Source: Oryzomonas sp.
Lineage (GTDB): Bacteria; Desulfobacterota; Desulfuromonadia; Geobacterales; Pseudopelobacteraceae
DNA: 64,000 nt
Direction of reading: 5' to 3'
Assembly: GCA_031292255.1 (NCBI GenBank)
Contig: JARLHN010000042.1
Span: forward strand, 62,001 to 126,000
In this document: piece by piece, positions 17,895 to 26,516 of the stretch
Layout of the letters: every line of letters starts with the position of its first letter
Position numbering within the stretch: position 1 is the stretch's first letter
Position numbers and translations under genes: made by a program
Notes under the pieces: model-generated
What the model saw: the letters and a program-made list of their open reading frames with translations, nothing else
Told to the model about the DNA's origin: nothing
Database searches by the model: none

Positions 17895-18226
17895 GCCGTT
17901 CCACCCCCAAAAACGGCGTCTGATCAGAACCCGCACCCTAAGGCTCCTTCTTAAGTGTTGGGGTTGGGCCTTGCAACAAGCGAAAATAAATCGAGCCAAA
18001 ATAAACACGCTAAAACAGCCTATTGCGAGGTAAGCTCAACACTATTTTGCAGTTGGTTGCATGATTGTTGGGGTTAGGCCAGACTGCCGGTTTTTAAAAA
18101 CGCCCCGTACTGCCCTGTCCCGAGCTTTGAATTTGTCCCATCGATCCCAACATGGTTTAACCTCAACATAGGCTAATTTTACCTTTTCGAGGGATTGAGC
18201 AAAAATAGCCAATGAAAAAACCGTTC
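17895..18226. other. 332-bp intergenic region with a 15-bp direct repeat
   Basis: No convincing gene. TGTTGGGGTTGGGCC (17956-17970) recurs as TGTTGGGGTTAGGCC (18066-18080), 110 bp apart with one mismatch. It separates the convergent ends of the NosL/ABC cassette and the propeller-lipoprotein gene. I found no clear intrinsic terminator for either operon here. Confidence 0.4.
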
Positions 18227-19246
18227 TTATTGTCCTCCAACAGCCACGTACGTGCCAACACCGGAAACAACGCCATAACCGATGCCATACAAATTGCTCG
18301 TCGTTCCCGTGGTAGCCATGCTCCAGTTCTTTCCGTCCGAAGAGGTCAGAATGAAACCCGTGCTTGGATTTGTTCCGACGTAATTACCAACCGCAACATA
18401 TTGACCATCGGCATGGATGACGCTTATCAAGTAGGGCGTCAAGGTGGAGTTGGCAATTGGTGCGGCTGTTTGTGGTGTCCAGGTGCTGCCGTCGGGAGAG
18501 GTCAGGATTGAACCCTCGCGTCCAACGGCAACGAACTGACCTCCGCCATAGGTGACGCCGGACAGGTAATTCGACGTGTATGGCAGGGTGGTCCAGGTAC
18601 TGCCGTCGGGAGAAGTTCCAATGAGGCCGTTGTAGCTCATCTGGGAGCCGTTATATGTGCCCACGGTGACGAAACGGTTATTGCCGAACGCAACACTGTA
18701 AAGATCGACCGTCGGGCCGGTTATGCCCGAGCTTTGAGTCGCTACGGAGTTCCAGTTGACACCGTCGGACGAGTACATTATCCCACTGTAGCCCACCGCA
18801 ACGAATTGACCATCGGCAAAGGTCACGCCAATTAATTGGTTCGCGATGGGACTCGAAGCCCGGGTAGTCCAGGTTATTCCGTCGGGAGAAGTGAGAATGG
18901 TGCCGCCGTCTCCCACCACTACGAACAGGCCATTGCCGACAGTGCCGTACGTCGCGCCGTACAAATTGAATGTCGTTCCGGATGTCCGGCCGGTCCAGGT
19001 CATACCGTCGGGCGAGGTGAGGATCGTGCCGGATGCGCCTACCGTGACGAATTGCCCATTGCCGAAGGTTACGTAGTTCAACTGGCTTGCCGTTCCCGAT
19101 ACTTGGCCGGCCCAGGAACTGCCGTTGCTGGAAGTCAGAATGGTACCGGCGCCTGAACCGCTCAACTTTGCGACATTTCCACAGTCGCCGCAGCCTACAA
19201 GGGACATCATGCAAATCAGCATGAGACCATATATAATCGCTTTCAT
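18227..19246 (-). CDS. Lipoprotein with seven beta-propeller-type repeats
   Basis: A 339-residue lipoprotein: short signal with lipobox LVGC (Cys19) and a Cys-Gly-Asp-Cys-Gly start. The rest is made of seven repeats of about 45 residues with the consensus GxILTSPDGxTWT, each followed by a LxGVTxGxGQFVAVG strand pair. Seven units fit a closed seven-bladed propeller. The Asp-box-like S-x-D-G-x-T-W turns resemble BNR/sialidase and YCF48-like repeats. The ATG at 19246 is preceded by AAGGGAG. It follows the TonB-dependent receptor gene by 19 bp on the same strand, so it may be a surface-exposed partner of that receptor; this is inference. Confidence 0.8.
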   Translation of the reverse strand: MKAIIYGLMLICMMSLVGCGDCGNVAKLSGSGAGTILTSSNGSSWAGQVSGTASQLNYVTFGNGQFVTVGASGTILTSPDGMTWTGRTSGTTFNLYGATYGTVGNGLFVVVGDGGTILTSPDGITWTTRASSPIANQLIGVTFADGQFVAVGYSGIMYSSDGVNWNSVATQSSGITGPTVDLYSVAFGNNRFVTVGTYNGSQMSYNGLIGTSPDGSTWTTLPYTSNYLSGVTYGGGQFVAVGREGSILTSPDGSTWTPQTAAPIANSTLTPYLISVIHADGQYVAVGNYVGTNPSTGFILTSSDGKNWSMATTGTTSNLYGIGYGVVSGVGTYVAVGGQ

Positions 19247-19265
19247 GAGTGAACTCCCTTTGAAT

Positions 19266-21332
19266 TTAAAAAGCCATTTGCAAGGTGACCCGTGCTTCCA
19301 ACGGATCGGCAGGATGGGTGTGAATATCATTTACCCCGGCAGGCGGTTCACCTGGAAGCCTGGAAGTATAGTAATAATCGATATCGCTGGTCTTGTTACT
19401 GAGAACATTGAAGAAATCTACCATAAGTCGCCAGTTTTCAAAGGGTTTGTCGTGGAATTTGTAGCCTACCCTGGCGTTGACGATGGTGCTGGAATTTGAC
19501 TGAACAACGTCGTTGTCAATGAGAGGGCGCGAACCAAAGTAATGCATCCGCAGGCTCCCGAAAAAACCATGAATATCGTCTATGGCTGCACCGGCGGAAA
19601 TTACCCATGTCGGAGATCCCGGAATATATAATCCGGCCGGATCACCTATGAAGTGAGACACGGAATAGGCAAAATCGGCATCCAGCGTGAACCATGGAAC
19701 AGGCGTATAGTAGTTTGCCGATTCAATGCCGTAACGGTTGCTGGCAAAACTGGGCGTTGTGACACCGGAGTCACCGGAGAAAATCTGTTCCGAATCCAGA
19801 TTCAGATACCAGAAGGTCAGTTCACTTTGCAGGTGAGGGATAATCGCCGTGCGGGCGCCGACTTCGGCCCCCCTGGCCCGTTCCAGGGGCGCGACCGTGG
19901 GGAGAGGCAAATTTGACGACGGATCTACTTTTTCCGTTGAGCTGCGTATGTCATTGGTGTGGAATCCATAGCCGCCATTGATGAAGAATTCCGTTTTATC
20001 CCATGGGCCGAAGATCATGCTCAGTTTCGGGCTGCCGATGGCGCGGCTGAGGGCTCCGGAATTCTGCGCCACATTGGCGTTCACGTCCCAGTGATAGAAA
20101 TCCAGGCGCCATCCCGCAACGGTTCTGAATTTTTCCGCCCACTTGAAGCCATTCTGTAAATATATGGCAACGTTGGTCTGCGATACATGGTCCTGGACTG
20201 TCGTGCCGACATAATTTGTGGAATCGGTCGAATATAATGCGACCGGAGCGATATTGTCATTGCGGATCTGCACCCCTATCGTGTTGTCCATGTCATGGCC
20301 AAGAAGTTTATCCATCCAGGTTTCGCTGGCCTTTAACCCCGTGATGATCCTCCGGTCTTTCTGGTGGAACTGATCACCATTGGCAGAATCTCCCAGAAAG
20401 TAAGTGAAATCGTTGTACAGGTCCATTCCGTAGTCGATCATGTAGGCGCCGGCTTTGGTGATCGAACTTTCCCCGGTGTGCTGCCATTGGCCGGACAGGC
20501 TGTAGCGATACGAAGAGCCCTGGTCAGCCGGATCAAGCGTGCCATAGTACGGCGTCAGCCCTTCGGAAATGGCGCGTTCCGCCGTTTGATTCGTAGCGTT
20601 CCATTTGCCGTAATACGCCATTGCATCGATGTTGAATTCATTTTGCCCGTTTTTTTGACTATAGCGCACGAGCGCATTGATTTTCCGGAAGTCATCGGGG
20701 TTTTGCCACGGCCCGTCGTCATGCATCAATTCCAGGCCAACCAGAAGTTTGCCTTTGAACAAATCGTGGGATACGGCGGCAAAACCCCGTTGGTAGCTGT
20801 CGGTGCCACCGGTCAGCACGCCTATGTTCTGTTTCAATTCGTTCACGTAATCCATGTGTGCGGCGCCTACGGCGGAAAAATCCCCTTCGTCCGCATAATA
20901 GGGGCCTTTTCTATACTGGACGCCGCTGAGAAGTTCCGGCATGACGAAGTTGAGGTCTGAATACCCTTGTCCATGTGCATGGGTCGGCATATTGACCGGC
21001 ATGCCGTCAACGGTTGTGGCAAAATCGGTGCCGTGATCGAGATTGACTCCCCGCAGATAATATTGATTCGCTTTTCCTTCGCCACTATGCTGGCTGATTA
21101 TCAATCCGGGAACTGTTTCCAGCAACTCCCCGGTGCGTAACATCGGCCGGTCTTCAAGTTGTTTTTGCGTCACGGTTCCTTCCGTGGAAGAATCCGCGCT
21201 ACCGATCAGGTGATCAGCGGAATCGGTGACCTCGACAGTATCCAGCGTCTGCACGCCTCCGGCGAAAGTGGCCGATGGGAAGACGGCAACGGTCACCATT
21301 ACAAGCCATCGCATAAAAACCTTACAGTGCAC
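19266..21332 (-). CDS. TonB-dependent outer-membrane receptor
   Basis: A 688-residue receptor. Signal peptide about 1-24, then a TonB box-like TLDTVEVT near the mature N-terminus, a plug domain (about 50-165) with RTGELLETVPGLIISQHSG and YYLRGVNLDHGTDFATTVDG, and a 22-strand-type barrel ending in Phe (VTLQMAF). The plug loop MPVNMPTHAHGQGY is His/Met-rich. Substrate cannot be named; the family as a whole takes up siderophores, cobalamin, metals or glycans. The GTG start was chosen for its strong AGGAGG site; an ATG 6 codons in is an alternative. It sits between tonB upstream and the propeller lipoprotein downstream on the same strand. Confidence 0.92.
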   Translation of the reverse strand: MHCKVFMRWLVMVTVAVFPSATFAGGVQTLDTVEVTDSADHLIGSADSSTEGTVTQKQLEDRPMLRTGELLETVPGLIISQHSGEGKANQYYLRGVNLDHGTDFATTVDGMPVNMPTHAHGQGYSDLNFVMPELLSGVQYRKGPYYADEGDFSAVGAAHMDYVNELKQNIGVLTGGTDSYQRGFAAVSHDLFKGKLLVGLELMHDDGPWQNPDDFRKINALVRYSQKNGQNEFNIDAMAYYGKWNATNQTAERAISEGLTPYYGTLDPADQGSSYRYSLSGQWQHTGESSITKAGAYMIDYGMDLYNDFTYFLGDSANGDQFHQKDRRIITGLKASETWMDKLLGHDMDNTIGVQIRNDNIAPVALYSTDSTNYVGTTVQDHVSQTNVAIYLQNGFKWAEKFRTVAGWRLDFYHWDVNANVAQNSGALSRAIGSPKLSMIFGPWDKTEFFINGGYGFHTNDIRSSTEKVDPSSNLPLPTVAPLERARGAEVGARTAIIPHLQSELTFWYLNLDSEQIFSGDSGVTTPSFASNRYGIESANYYTPVPWFTLDADFAYSVSHFIGDPAGLYIPGSPTWVISAGAAIDDIHGFFGSLRMHYFGSRPLIDNDVVQSNSSTIVNARVGYKFHDKPFENWRLMVDFFNVLSNKTSDIDYYYTSRLPGEPPAGVNDIHTHPADPLEARVTLQMAF

Positions 21333-21388
21333 TGATATCCCTCCTCCTGTGCGCAGTGTTCATGGATTTTCTCCTGTAAAAGGAATGG

Positions 21389-22165
21389 TCACTCCAGATG
21401 AAAACGGATTGGGACATTGACCGATGCCGCAATGCGGTTATTACCGCGTCGTGCCGGCACGAACGACCAATGCTTTACCGCTTCCACGGCGGCATCATCC
21501 AGAAGCCTCACTCCCGAGGTTTTTTCCAATTCGACATTCTTTGGTTGCCCTTCGGGAGAGACAAGTACCCGGACAATGGCCGTCCCTTGAAGCTTGAGCC
21601 TTTTGGCAGTGATGGGATAAGGCGGAGCAGGATTACGAAGATACGCAGCACCGTAACTCGGTCCGATGACCGTGCCCGTGTCTGTGGCCCCTTCTGTGGC
21701 GCTCCGTGAGGCGGCTGGAGCACGTGATGCGACAGGAACGGCAGCAACGGCAACCGATGACGGTGCCGAATGGAAAAAGGTCGGTTCCTTTGCTTGCGGA
21801 GAGACTGCAACAGCCGGGGCAGGATATGGCGGTGGAGTTGCTTCAACCTTTTGCTTTATCGGGCTCGGCACCGCAGGGGTTTCTCTGACCGCCTTGGTTG
21901 CTGCGACCGGCGACGGTGGAGTGGCCTGCCGATGCCGTGTAACCACATTTTTTTGCGCCGGTCTCGGTACAGCCTGTGGCGCTACCGGTGTTACGCGTTC
22001 AGGCGTTGGAGGCGGGACTACGAAAAATTCGATAGGCGGGACAATTCCTTGATTTGTCATATCTCGCGCGATGTTCAGAAAAACCCATCCCGCCAGGGCG
22101 TGGAGTGTCAGCGAAACCATAACTGCGTTCATTATGGGGAGGTTTTGTCCCTTCAAACCGTTCAT
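21389..22165 (-). CDS. tonB: TonB energy-transducing protein
   Basis: A 258-residue TonB. One N-terminal membrane helix (about 12-32), a long Pro/Ala/Val-rich periplasm-spanning segment with PPPTPERVTPVAP and PPPYPAPA, and a C-terminal TonB domain (about 175-258) with PYPITAKRLKLQGTAIVRV and the VKHWSFVPA strand. It couples the proton-motive force through ExbB-ExbD to the receptor encoded 56 bp downstream. exbB and exbD are not in the window. The ATG at 22165 has GGGA about 9 bp upstream; a TTG seven codons earlier is possible. A dedicated TonB next to its receptor supports substrate-specific uptake. Confidence 0.9.
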   Translation of the reverse strand: MNGLKGQNLPIMNAVMVSLTLHALAGWVFLNIARDMTNQGIVPPIEFFVVPPPTPERVTPVAPQAVPRPAQKNVVTRHRQATPPSPVAATKAVRETPAVPSPIKQKVEATPPPYPAPAVAVSPQAKEPTFFHSAPSSVAVAAVPVASRAPAASRSATEGATDTGTVIGPSYGAAYLRNPAPPYPITAKRLKLQGTAIVRVLVSPEGQPKNVELEKTSGVRLLDDAAVEAVKHWSFVPARRGNNRIAASVNVPIRFHLE

Positions 22166-22485
22166 CAGACTGTTTCCCAAACGCAATCGTGTTACAAATA
22201 ATTAGAATAAGCACATAACATGTTACTATTTTTGTATTCGTGCTACCTTTTGATATAAATATCCCATGGAAAGTTTCTTGTCAATCTGTAATCAATAATA
22301 TTGGCGGTGAACAAACGTTTCAACGCCATAGCGTCACTATTCCAGCAGGCGCGCCAGTTCGGCACAGGAACGGGGCACTTGCCCTCCGGGCGGGAGCATC
22401 ACACGAGATAACGTGTCAATCCGTATTGCATACAGCATTGGGTTTTCCATTATCAGTTTTTTCGAATTTGAAAGCGTGATCAAAG
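22166..22485. other. 320-bp intergenic region upstream of tonB
   Basis: No gene seen. The part next to tonB is AT-rich and presumably carries the tonB promoter, but I could not find a convincing Fur box or a clear -35/-10 pair. The rest lies downstream of the cytochrome gene and shows no strong terminator. Confidence 0.4.
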
Positions 22486-23952
22486 TTAACGCTCTGTTGC
22501 AAATACCGACTGCTTAACCACCATATCAACCACAGGAAGTGGCGGCACTGATGCGAGACCGTAAACTTTTTCCAGTTCGATGTCCTTGGGCACGGCACCC
22601 AGCAACTCCTCTGCAACCTTCTGGTCAGCTTGACGGTATCGAAGTTTAACCTCAATGGATAACGACTTCACGCCTCCAGGGGCGGCAATCCCGTAGAAGA
22701 CATCCTTATACCCCTTGGGTTTGATGGTGTCATGTTTCGAAAATGATGTTATCACCCACGGGTCTACGGCGAAGTGAAAATTCTCCCCCATGCCATCGGA
22801 GTTGAAGATGCGGCTATTGTCTGGTAGTGTGCCGTCGGCTTTGACTACCCCGCTCGACATAATGATTTTCCCTGATTCATCTTTTGCTGTTATCTCCAGC
22901 CACATCTGCCTGACATTGGTGAGAGATGTGGGTAGATTGTGGCCGGCACGGACATTCTTGACGCGCACCTTTACCTCGGCCAGCCGACCGTTTTGGTACT
23001 CCGGCGATATTTCGAGATCTCCGGCCGATTTTAATCGCTCTACAGCCATATCGTACTGTTTCATCAATATTTTTGCCTGTTCATCGTCCCCTGCCTTTTT
23101 TGCAGCTCCAGCCGCGAGATAGGTCAGCAGATAGTTGGCACCATTAAAGTAATGCCTGTATTCTTTGCGATCCGGTTTTGCAAATTGATCGGCGGAATGC
23201 TTGAAGCCCTCAATGTCCACCATGTGGCAGTCCTGGCAAAGGATGTTTTTTTGAGCGTAGGGACCATGCTTCCACTCGTTATAGGTCGCTTCCAAGGGAA
23301 AATGAGCGTCATGATGATAGACCTGATGGCATGAGGCGCAAAGTTCCGCCCGGAGATGGAGCCCGGATTCGGCACATTCATGGAAACCGCCGCCACACCC
23401 GCTGTGCGGCTTGATCGGGCCGCGCTTGACGAGTTGCACACCCTCTTTGTTCTCTATGCCCGGAGAGAGAATAAAGGAGCCGTTTTCCGGTTCGTGCGAG
23501 GGGGTCTGCCAATGGGTGACGCCGCTGATCGAATGGCAGATATCGCACGAGACCCCGGCGAGAGCCATTTCACTCAAACCGGTATTTCCCGGTCCCTTGA
23601 TCTCACCCGTCACCATGCCTGCCGGAGAGTGGCAACCCTCGCACTGGCGGGTTATTTCATGGCCTACCGCCTTATTCGCTTTGTTGAGTTCCCCCTGATA
23701 GACCGGGTCACGAAACGCAAAGCTATGCACCGAACCGGTCCATTCCTTGTACTGTTTTACATGACAGTTCTTGCAAACACTGGGCGGGGTGAATTCAGCC
23801 GGAGACTTATCCCACTTGATGAGTGACGGATAGTATGGGTAAAATTCAAGGTCAACATTAAAAACCGGGGAACCGGCCAATGCTGGTTTGGGCACCAAGC
23901 TAAGCGCGAGCATCATCATAAGGGTTACATATATCGGCAGTTTCCGGCCCAT
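22486..23952 (-). CDS. Periplasmic pentaheme c-type cytochrome
   Basis: A 488-residue secreted cytochrome with a signal peptide (about 1-26, ending ALA-G). Five CxxCH heme motifs are present: CKNCH (60-64), CEGCH (104-108), CDICH (136-140), CASCH (205-209) and CQDCH (239-243). All lie in the N-terminal half, which resembles the cytochrome c554 group; distal His candidates such as HHDAH (213-217) are close by. The C-terminal 240 residues lack hemes and look beta-rich with AGHNLPTSLTNVRQMWLEI. An extra Cys pair near GCGGGFHEC does not fit a heme motif. Likely role: electron transfer or multi-electron reduction in the periplasm. Neighbours (TonB system, ferritin-like protein) hint at iron but do not prove it. 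Confidence 0.9.
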   Translation of the reverse strand: MGRKLPIYVTLMMMLALSLVPKPALAGSPVFNVDLEFYPYYPSLIKWDKSPAEFTPPSVCKNCHVKQYKEWTGSVHSFAFRDPVYQGELNKANKAVGHEITRQCEGCHSPAGMVTGEIKGPGNTGLSEMALAGVSCDICHSISGVTHWQTPSHEPENGSFILSPGIENKEGVQLVKRGPIKPHSGCGGGFHECAESGLHLRAELCASCHQVYHHDAHFPLEATYNEWKHGPYAQKNILCQDCHMVDIEGFKHSADQFAKPDRKEYRHYFNGANYLLTYLAAGAAKKAGDDEQAKILMKQYDMAVERLKSAGDLEISPEYQNGRLAEVKVRVKNVRAGHNLPTSLTNVRQMWLEITAKDESGKIIMSSGVVKADGTLPDNSRIFNSDGMGENFHFAVDPWVITSFSKHDTIKPKGYKDVFYGIAAPGGVKSLSIEVKLRYRQADQKVAEELLGAVPKDIELEKVYGLASVPPLPVVDMVVKQSVFATER

Positions 23953-24002
23953 ATTGGCCTCCTCGTGTGCAAACGAAAGAAAGATGGAAGTGTCGGGTGG
24001 TA

Positions 24003-24506
24003 TTATTCCTTCATTGCCCGAACCAACAGTTCATAGTCCTCAAGCAAGGACTGCAGATCTTCCTCGTGTTCTACCTCCTGCTGCAGTATGGTCAGCACCA
24101 TGTTGTAGGTAACCGGGTCCTTGTCCCGCGTGATGTCCAACAGCCGTTTATAAACACCAATGGCGCACTGTTCCCCCTTGATGTTCTGAACCAGGAGTGT
24201 TTTTACGAAGGGGTCATCAGGAGCCTCATACCCGCAATTAGTCAGTTTATACCACTCTTCCGGATTTGTGACTGGGGTGCCGCCAAGCTGAATGATGCGC
24301 ATCGCCACCATGTCTGCGTGTAGCAGCTCTTCGGTGGCATGCAGGAGCAATTCCGCACCAACGGCGTCCTTCATGGGTCCCTTGACCAGCTTTGCCCCCA
24401 ACCAGTACTGATAGTAGGCAAGCCACTCGTCGCAGTATGCCCGACGTAAAAGATCCAGCAACTCATCCACATTCATTCCGATAATCTCGCGGCCTTTGGT
24501 TCCCAT
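24003..24506 (-). CDS. Ferritin-like (bacterioferritin/Dps superfamily) protein
   Basis: A 167-residue four-helix protein. Diiron-type ligands can be seen: Glu in DEWLAYYQYW (first helix), E-E-L-L-H in the second, Glu in GEQCAIGVY (third) and E-V-E-H in QEVEHEEDL (fourth), matching two ExxH motifs. It could store or oxidise iron, or belong to a ferritin-like redox group such as rubrerythrin relatives without the rubredoxin domain. Start ATG 24506 has AGGGAG upstream; nine upstream residues in frame are rejected. It is 50 bp upstream of the pentaheme cytochrome on the same strand and likely co-transcribed. Confidence 0.85.
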   Translation of the reverse strand: MGTKGREIIGMNVDELLDLLRRAYCDEWLAYYQYWLGAKLVKGPMKDAVGAELLLHATEELLHADMVAMRIIQLGGTPVTNPEEWYKLTNCGYEAPDDPFVKTLLVQNIKGEQCAIGVYKRLLDITRDKDPVTYNMVLTILQQEVEHEEDLQSLLEDYELLVRAMKE

Positions 24507-24653
24507 GTTTATTCTCCCTTCTGTTTTGATCATATCCGGTTGCTGTTTCAGCCGGTAAATTTATGCATGGATATGCCAATATAACTCCATTTGTGTGCAT
24601 CCCCAAGTACTATTAAGACGTGGATCATCAATAAGATAGCCAACAAAAAAAAA

Positions 24654-24678
24654 GACCCGCCGGGGCAAGCGGCGGGTC
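24654..24678 (-). terminator. Intrinsic terminator downstream of glyA
   Basis: A 9-bp GC stem, GACCCGCCG (24654-24662) with CGGCGGGTC (24670-24678), 7-nt loop. On the minus strand it is followed by a run of nine or more T, right after the glyA stop at 24704. It ends the long fatty-acid/glyA transcript. Confidence 0.9.
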
Positions 24679-24703
24679 TTGGCAAACAACAGGAAACCCT
24701 TCC

Positions 24704-25951
24704 CTACTTCAGCCGGTCGGCATAGAGCGGGAACCTCTTCATCATCGTGTTGACCTGGACCTTGATGGCGGCCAGCTTCTCATCGTTGCCGATATTGGCT
24801 ACGGCATCGGCGATGAACGCGGCCACCTGCTCCATTTCGGCTTCTTTCAGGCCATGGGACGTGGCGGCCGGCGTACCGACCCGGATGCCTGAGGTGACGA
24901 ACGGGGAACGGGTTTCAAAGGGAACCGTATTCTTGTTGACCGTGATGCCCGCCTTGTCCAGGGCCTCCTCGGCTGCTTTGCCGGTGATCTCGGTGCCGGA
25001 AAAATCGATCAGCATCAGGTGGTTGTCGGTGCCGCCGCTGGTCAGTTTGAAGCCCCGCTTCACCAAGGCCGCAGCCAGGGTCCGGGCGTTATTCACGATC
25101 TGCTGCTGGTAGGCCTTGAACTCCGGCTGGAGCGCCTCCTTGAAGGCCACGGCCTTGGCGGCGATGACATGCATCAGTGGGCCGCCCTGGATGCCGGGGA
25201 ATATCTGGGAATTGACGACCTTGGCAAACTCCGCCCGGCAGAGGATCATGCCGCCGCGCGGGCCGCGCAGGGTCTTGTGGGTGGTGGTGGTCACGTATTC
25301 CGCATAGGGGATCGGGCTGGGATGCAGGCCGGCCGCCACCAGGCCGGCAAAATGGGCCATGTCGACCATGACCACCGCCCCCACCTTGTCGGCGATGGCG
25401 CGGAAGGCGGGGAAATCGATGATGCGCGGGTAGGCGCTAGCCCCTACCACGATCATCTTCGGCTTGTGCTGCTCGGCCAGACGTTCCACCTCGGCGTAAT
25501 CGATGGTCTGGGTCTCGGGGGACACGCCGTAGGGGACGATGTTGAACAGTTTCCCGGAGAAGTTGACCGGGCTGCCGTGGGTCAGGTGGCCACCGTGGGA
25601 GAGGTTCATGCCCAGGATGGTATCCCCCGGCTTGCAGGCGGCGAAATAGACCGCCATATTGGCCTGGGAGCCTGAGTGAGGTTGGACATTGACATGCTCG
25701 GCGCCGAAAAGCTCCTTGGCGCGCTCGATGGCCAGGTTTTCCACCACGTCCACATGGTCGCAGCCGCCATAGTAGCGCTTACCGGGATAGCCTTCGGCAT
25801 ATTTATTGGTCAATATGCTTCCCTGGGCCTCAAGCACCGCCTCGGAAACGAAGTTTTCCGAAGCGATCAGTTCAAGATTGTACTCCTGCCGTTCGGTCTC
25901 GTGACGGATGGCTTCGGCAACCTGGGGATCAAAATGTTCAAGAATCGACAT
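24704..25951 (-). CDS. glyA: Serine hydroxymethyltransferase
   Basis: A 415-residue PLP enzyme that interconverts serine and glycine, loading tetrahydrofolate with a one-carbon unit. The N-terminal [20 protein letters not shown] and the [11 protein letters not shown] segment are standard. The PLP lysine lies in [14 protein letters not shown], and the C-terminal [15 protein letters not shown] binds folate/PLP. Full length and intact. The start ATG follows AAGGAG. It lies 111 bp downstream of rpiB with a hairpin between them and is the last gene of the block before a strong terminator. Confidence 0.98.
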   Translation of the reverse strand: MSILEHFDPQVAEAIRHETERQEYNLELIASENFVSEAVLEAQGSILTNKYAEGYPGKRYYGGCDHVDVVENLAIERAKELFGAEHVNVQPHSGSQANMAVYFAACKPGDTILGMNLSHGGHLTHGSPVNFSGKLFNIVPYGVSPETQTIDYAEVERLAEQHKPKMIVVGASAYPRIIDFPAFRAIADKVGAVVMVDMAHFAGLVAAGLHPSPIPYAEYVTTTTHKTLRGPRGGMILCRAEFAKVVNSQIFPGIQGGPLMHVIAAKAVAFKEALQPEFKAYQQQIVNNARTLAAALVKRGFKLTSGGTDNHLMLIDFSGTEITGKAAEEALDKAGITVNKNTVPFETRSPFVTSGIRVGTPAATSHGLKEAEMEQVAAFIADAVANIGNDEKLAAIKVQVNTMMKRFPLYADRLK

Positions 25952-26005
25952 GGTATGTCTACTCCTTCATCGGTTGAATTCAGTAAGCGGGGACGGAAAA
26001 CAGGG

Positions 26006-26031
26006 AGCGGGACTTGGCACCAAGTCCCGCT
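26006..26031 (-). terminator. 12-bp perfect hairpin between rpiB and glyA
   Basis: AGCGGGACTTGG pairs exactly with CCAAGTCCCGCT around a CA loop. On the minus strand a short CCCTGTTTTCC follows, so it may work as a weak terminator for rpiB, as an mRNA-stabilising structure, or as part of a repeat. The symmetry is exact. Confidence 0.55.
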
Positions 26032-26062
26032 GTTGTAATACGTAATGGTACCGGAAAGACAA

Positions 26063-26515
26063 TCAATCGCAGCGGTATTTTTGTTCCAATTGGGCGATCT
26101 TGTCCAGACGTTTCTGATGCCGTCCCCCCTCAAAGGAGGCGTCCAGCCAGGCGGCAGTCAATTCATGCGCCGTGGTTTCGTCTATTACCCTGCCTCCCAG
26201 CACCAAAATATTGGCGTTGTTGTGTTCCTTGGCCATGCGGGCCATGAAGGTATCGGTAACCAGCGCCGCGCGAATGCCCGGCACCTTGTTGGCTGCAATG
26301 GAGATGCCGATGCCGGTCCCGCAGATCAGAATGCCCGCATCCGCTTCTCCGTGGACAACCAGAAGCGCTACCCGCTCGGCAAAATCAGGGTAGTCCACCG
26401 AATCCTCCGAATTTGTGCCGGCATCGGCAACTTCGATATTCCGGCCCTGCAGGAAAGGAATCAGAGCCTGTTTCAGGGCAAAGCCGCCATGGTCGCATCC
26501 CAGTGCTATTTTCAT
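26063..26515 (-). CDS. rpiB: Ribose-5-phosphate isomerase B
   Basis: A 150-residue RpiB, which interconverts ribose-5-phosphate and ribulose-5-phosphate in the pentose phosphate pathway. It opens with the phosphate-binding GCDHGGFALKQ, has DYPDFAERVA in the middle, and the active-site CGTGIGISIAANK with its catalytic Cys. I set the start at ATG 26515, only 1 bp after the fabF stop; the 16 residues upstream are not family-like. The order fabF-rpiB-glyA is seen in many deltaproteobacteria. Confidence 0.96.
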   Translation of the reverse strand: MKIALGCDHGGFALKQALIPFLQGRNIEVADAGTNSEDSVDYPDFAERVALLVVHGEADAGILICGTGIGISIAANKVPGIRAALVTDTFMARMAKEHNNANILVLGGRVIDETTAHELTAAWLDASFEGGRHQKRLDKIAQLEQKYRCD

Positions 26516-26516
26516 G

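Noticed and set aside
22166-22260. Fur box before tonB
   Set aside because: AT-rich sequence is present, but no stretch matches the GATAATGATAATCATTATC consensus well enough.
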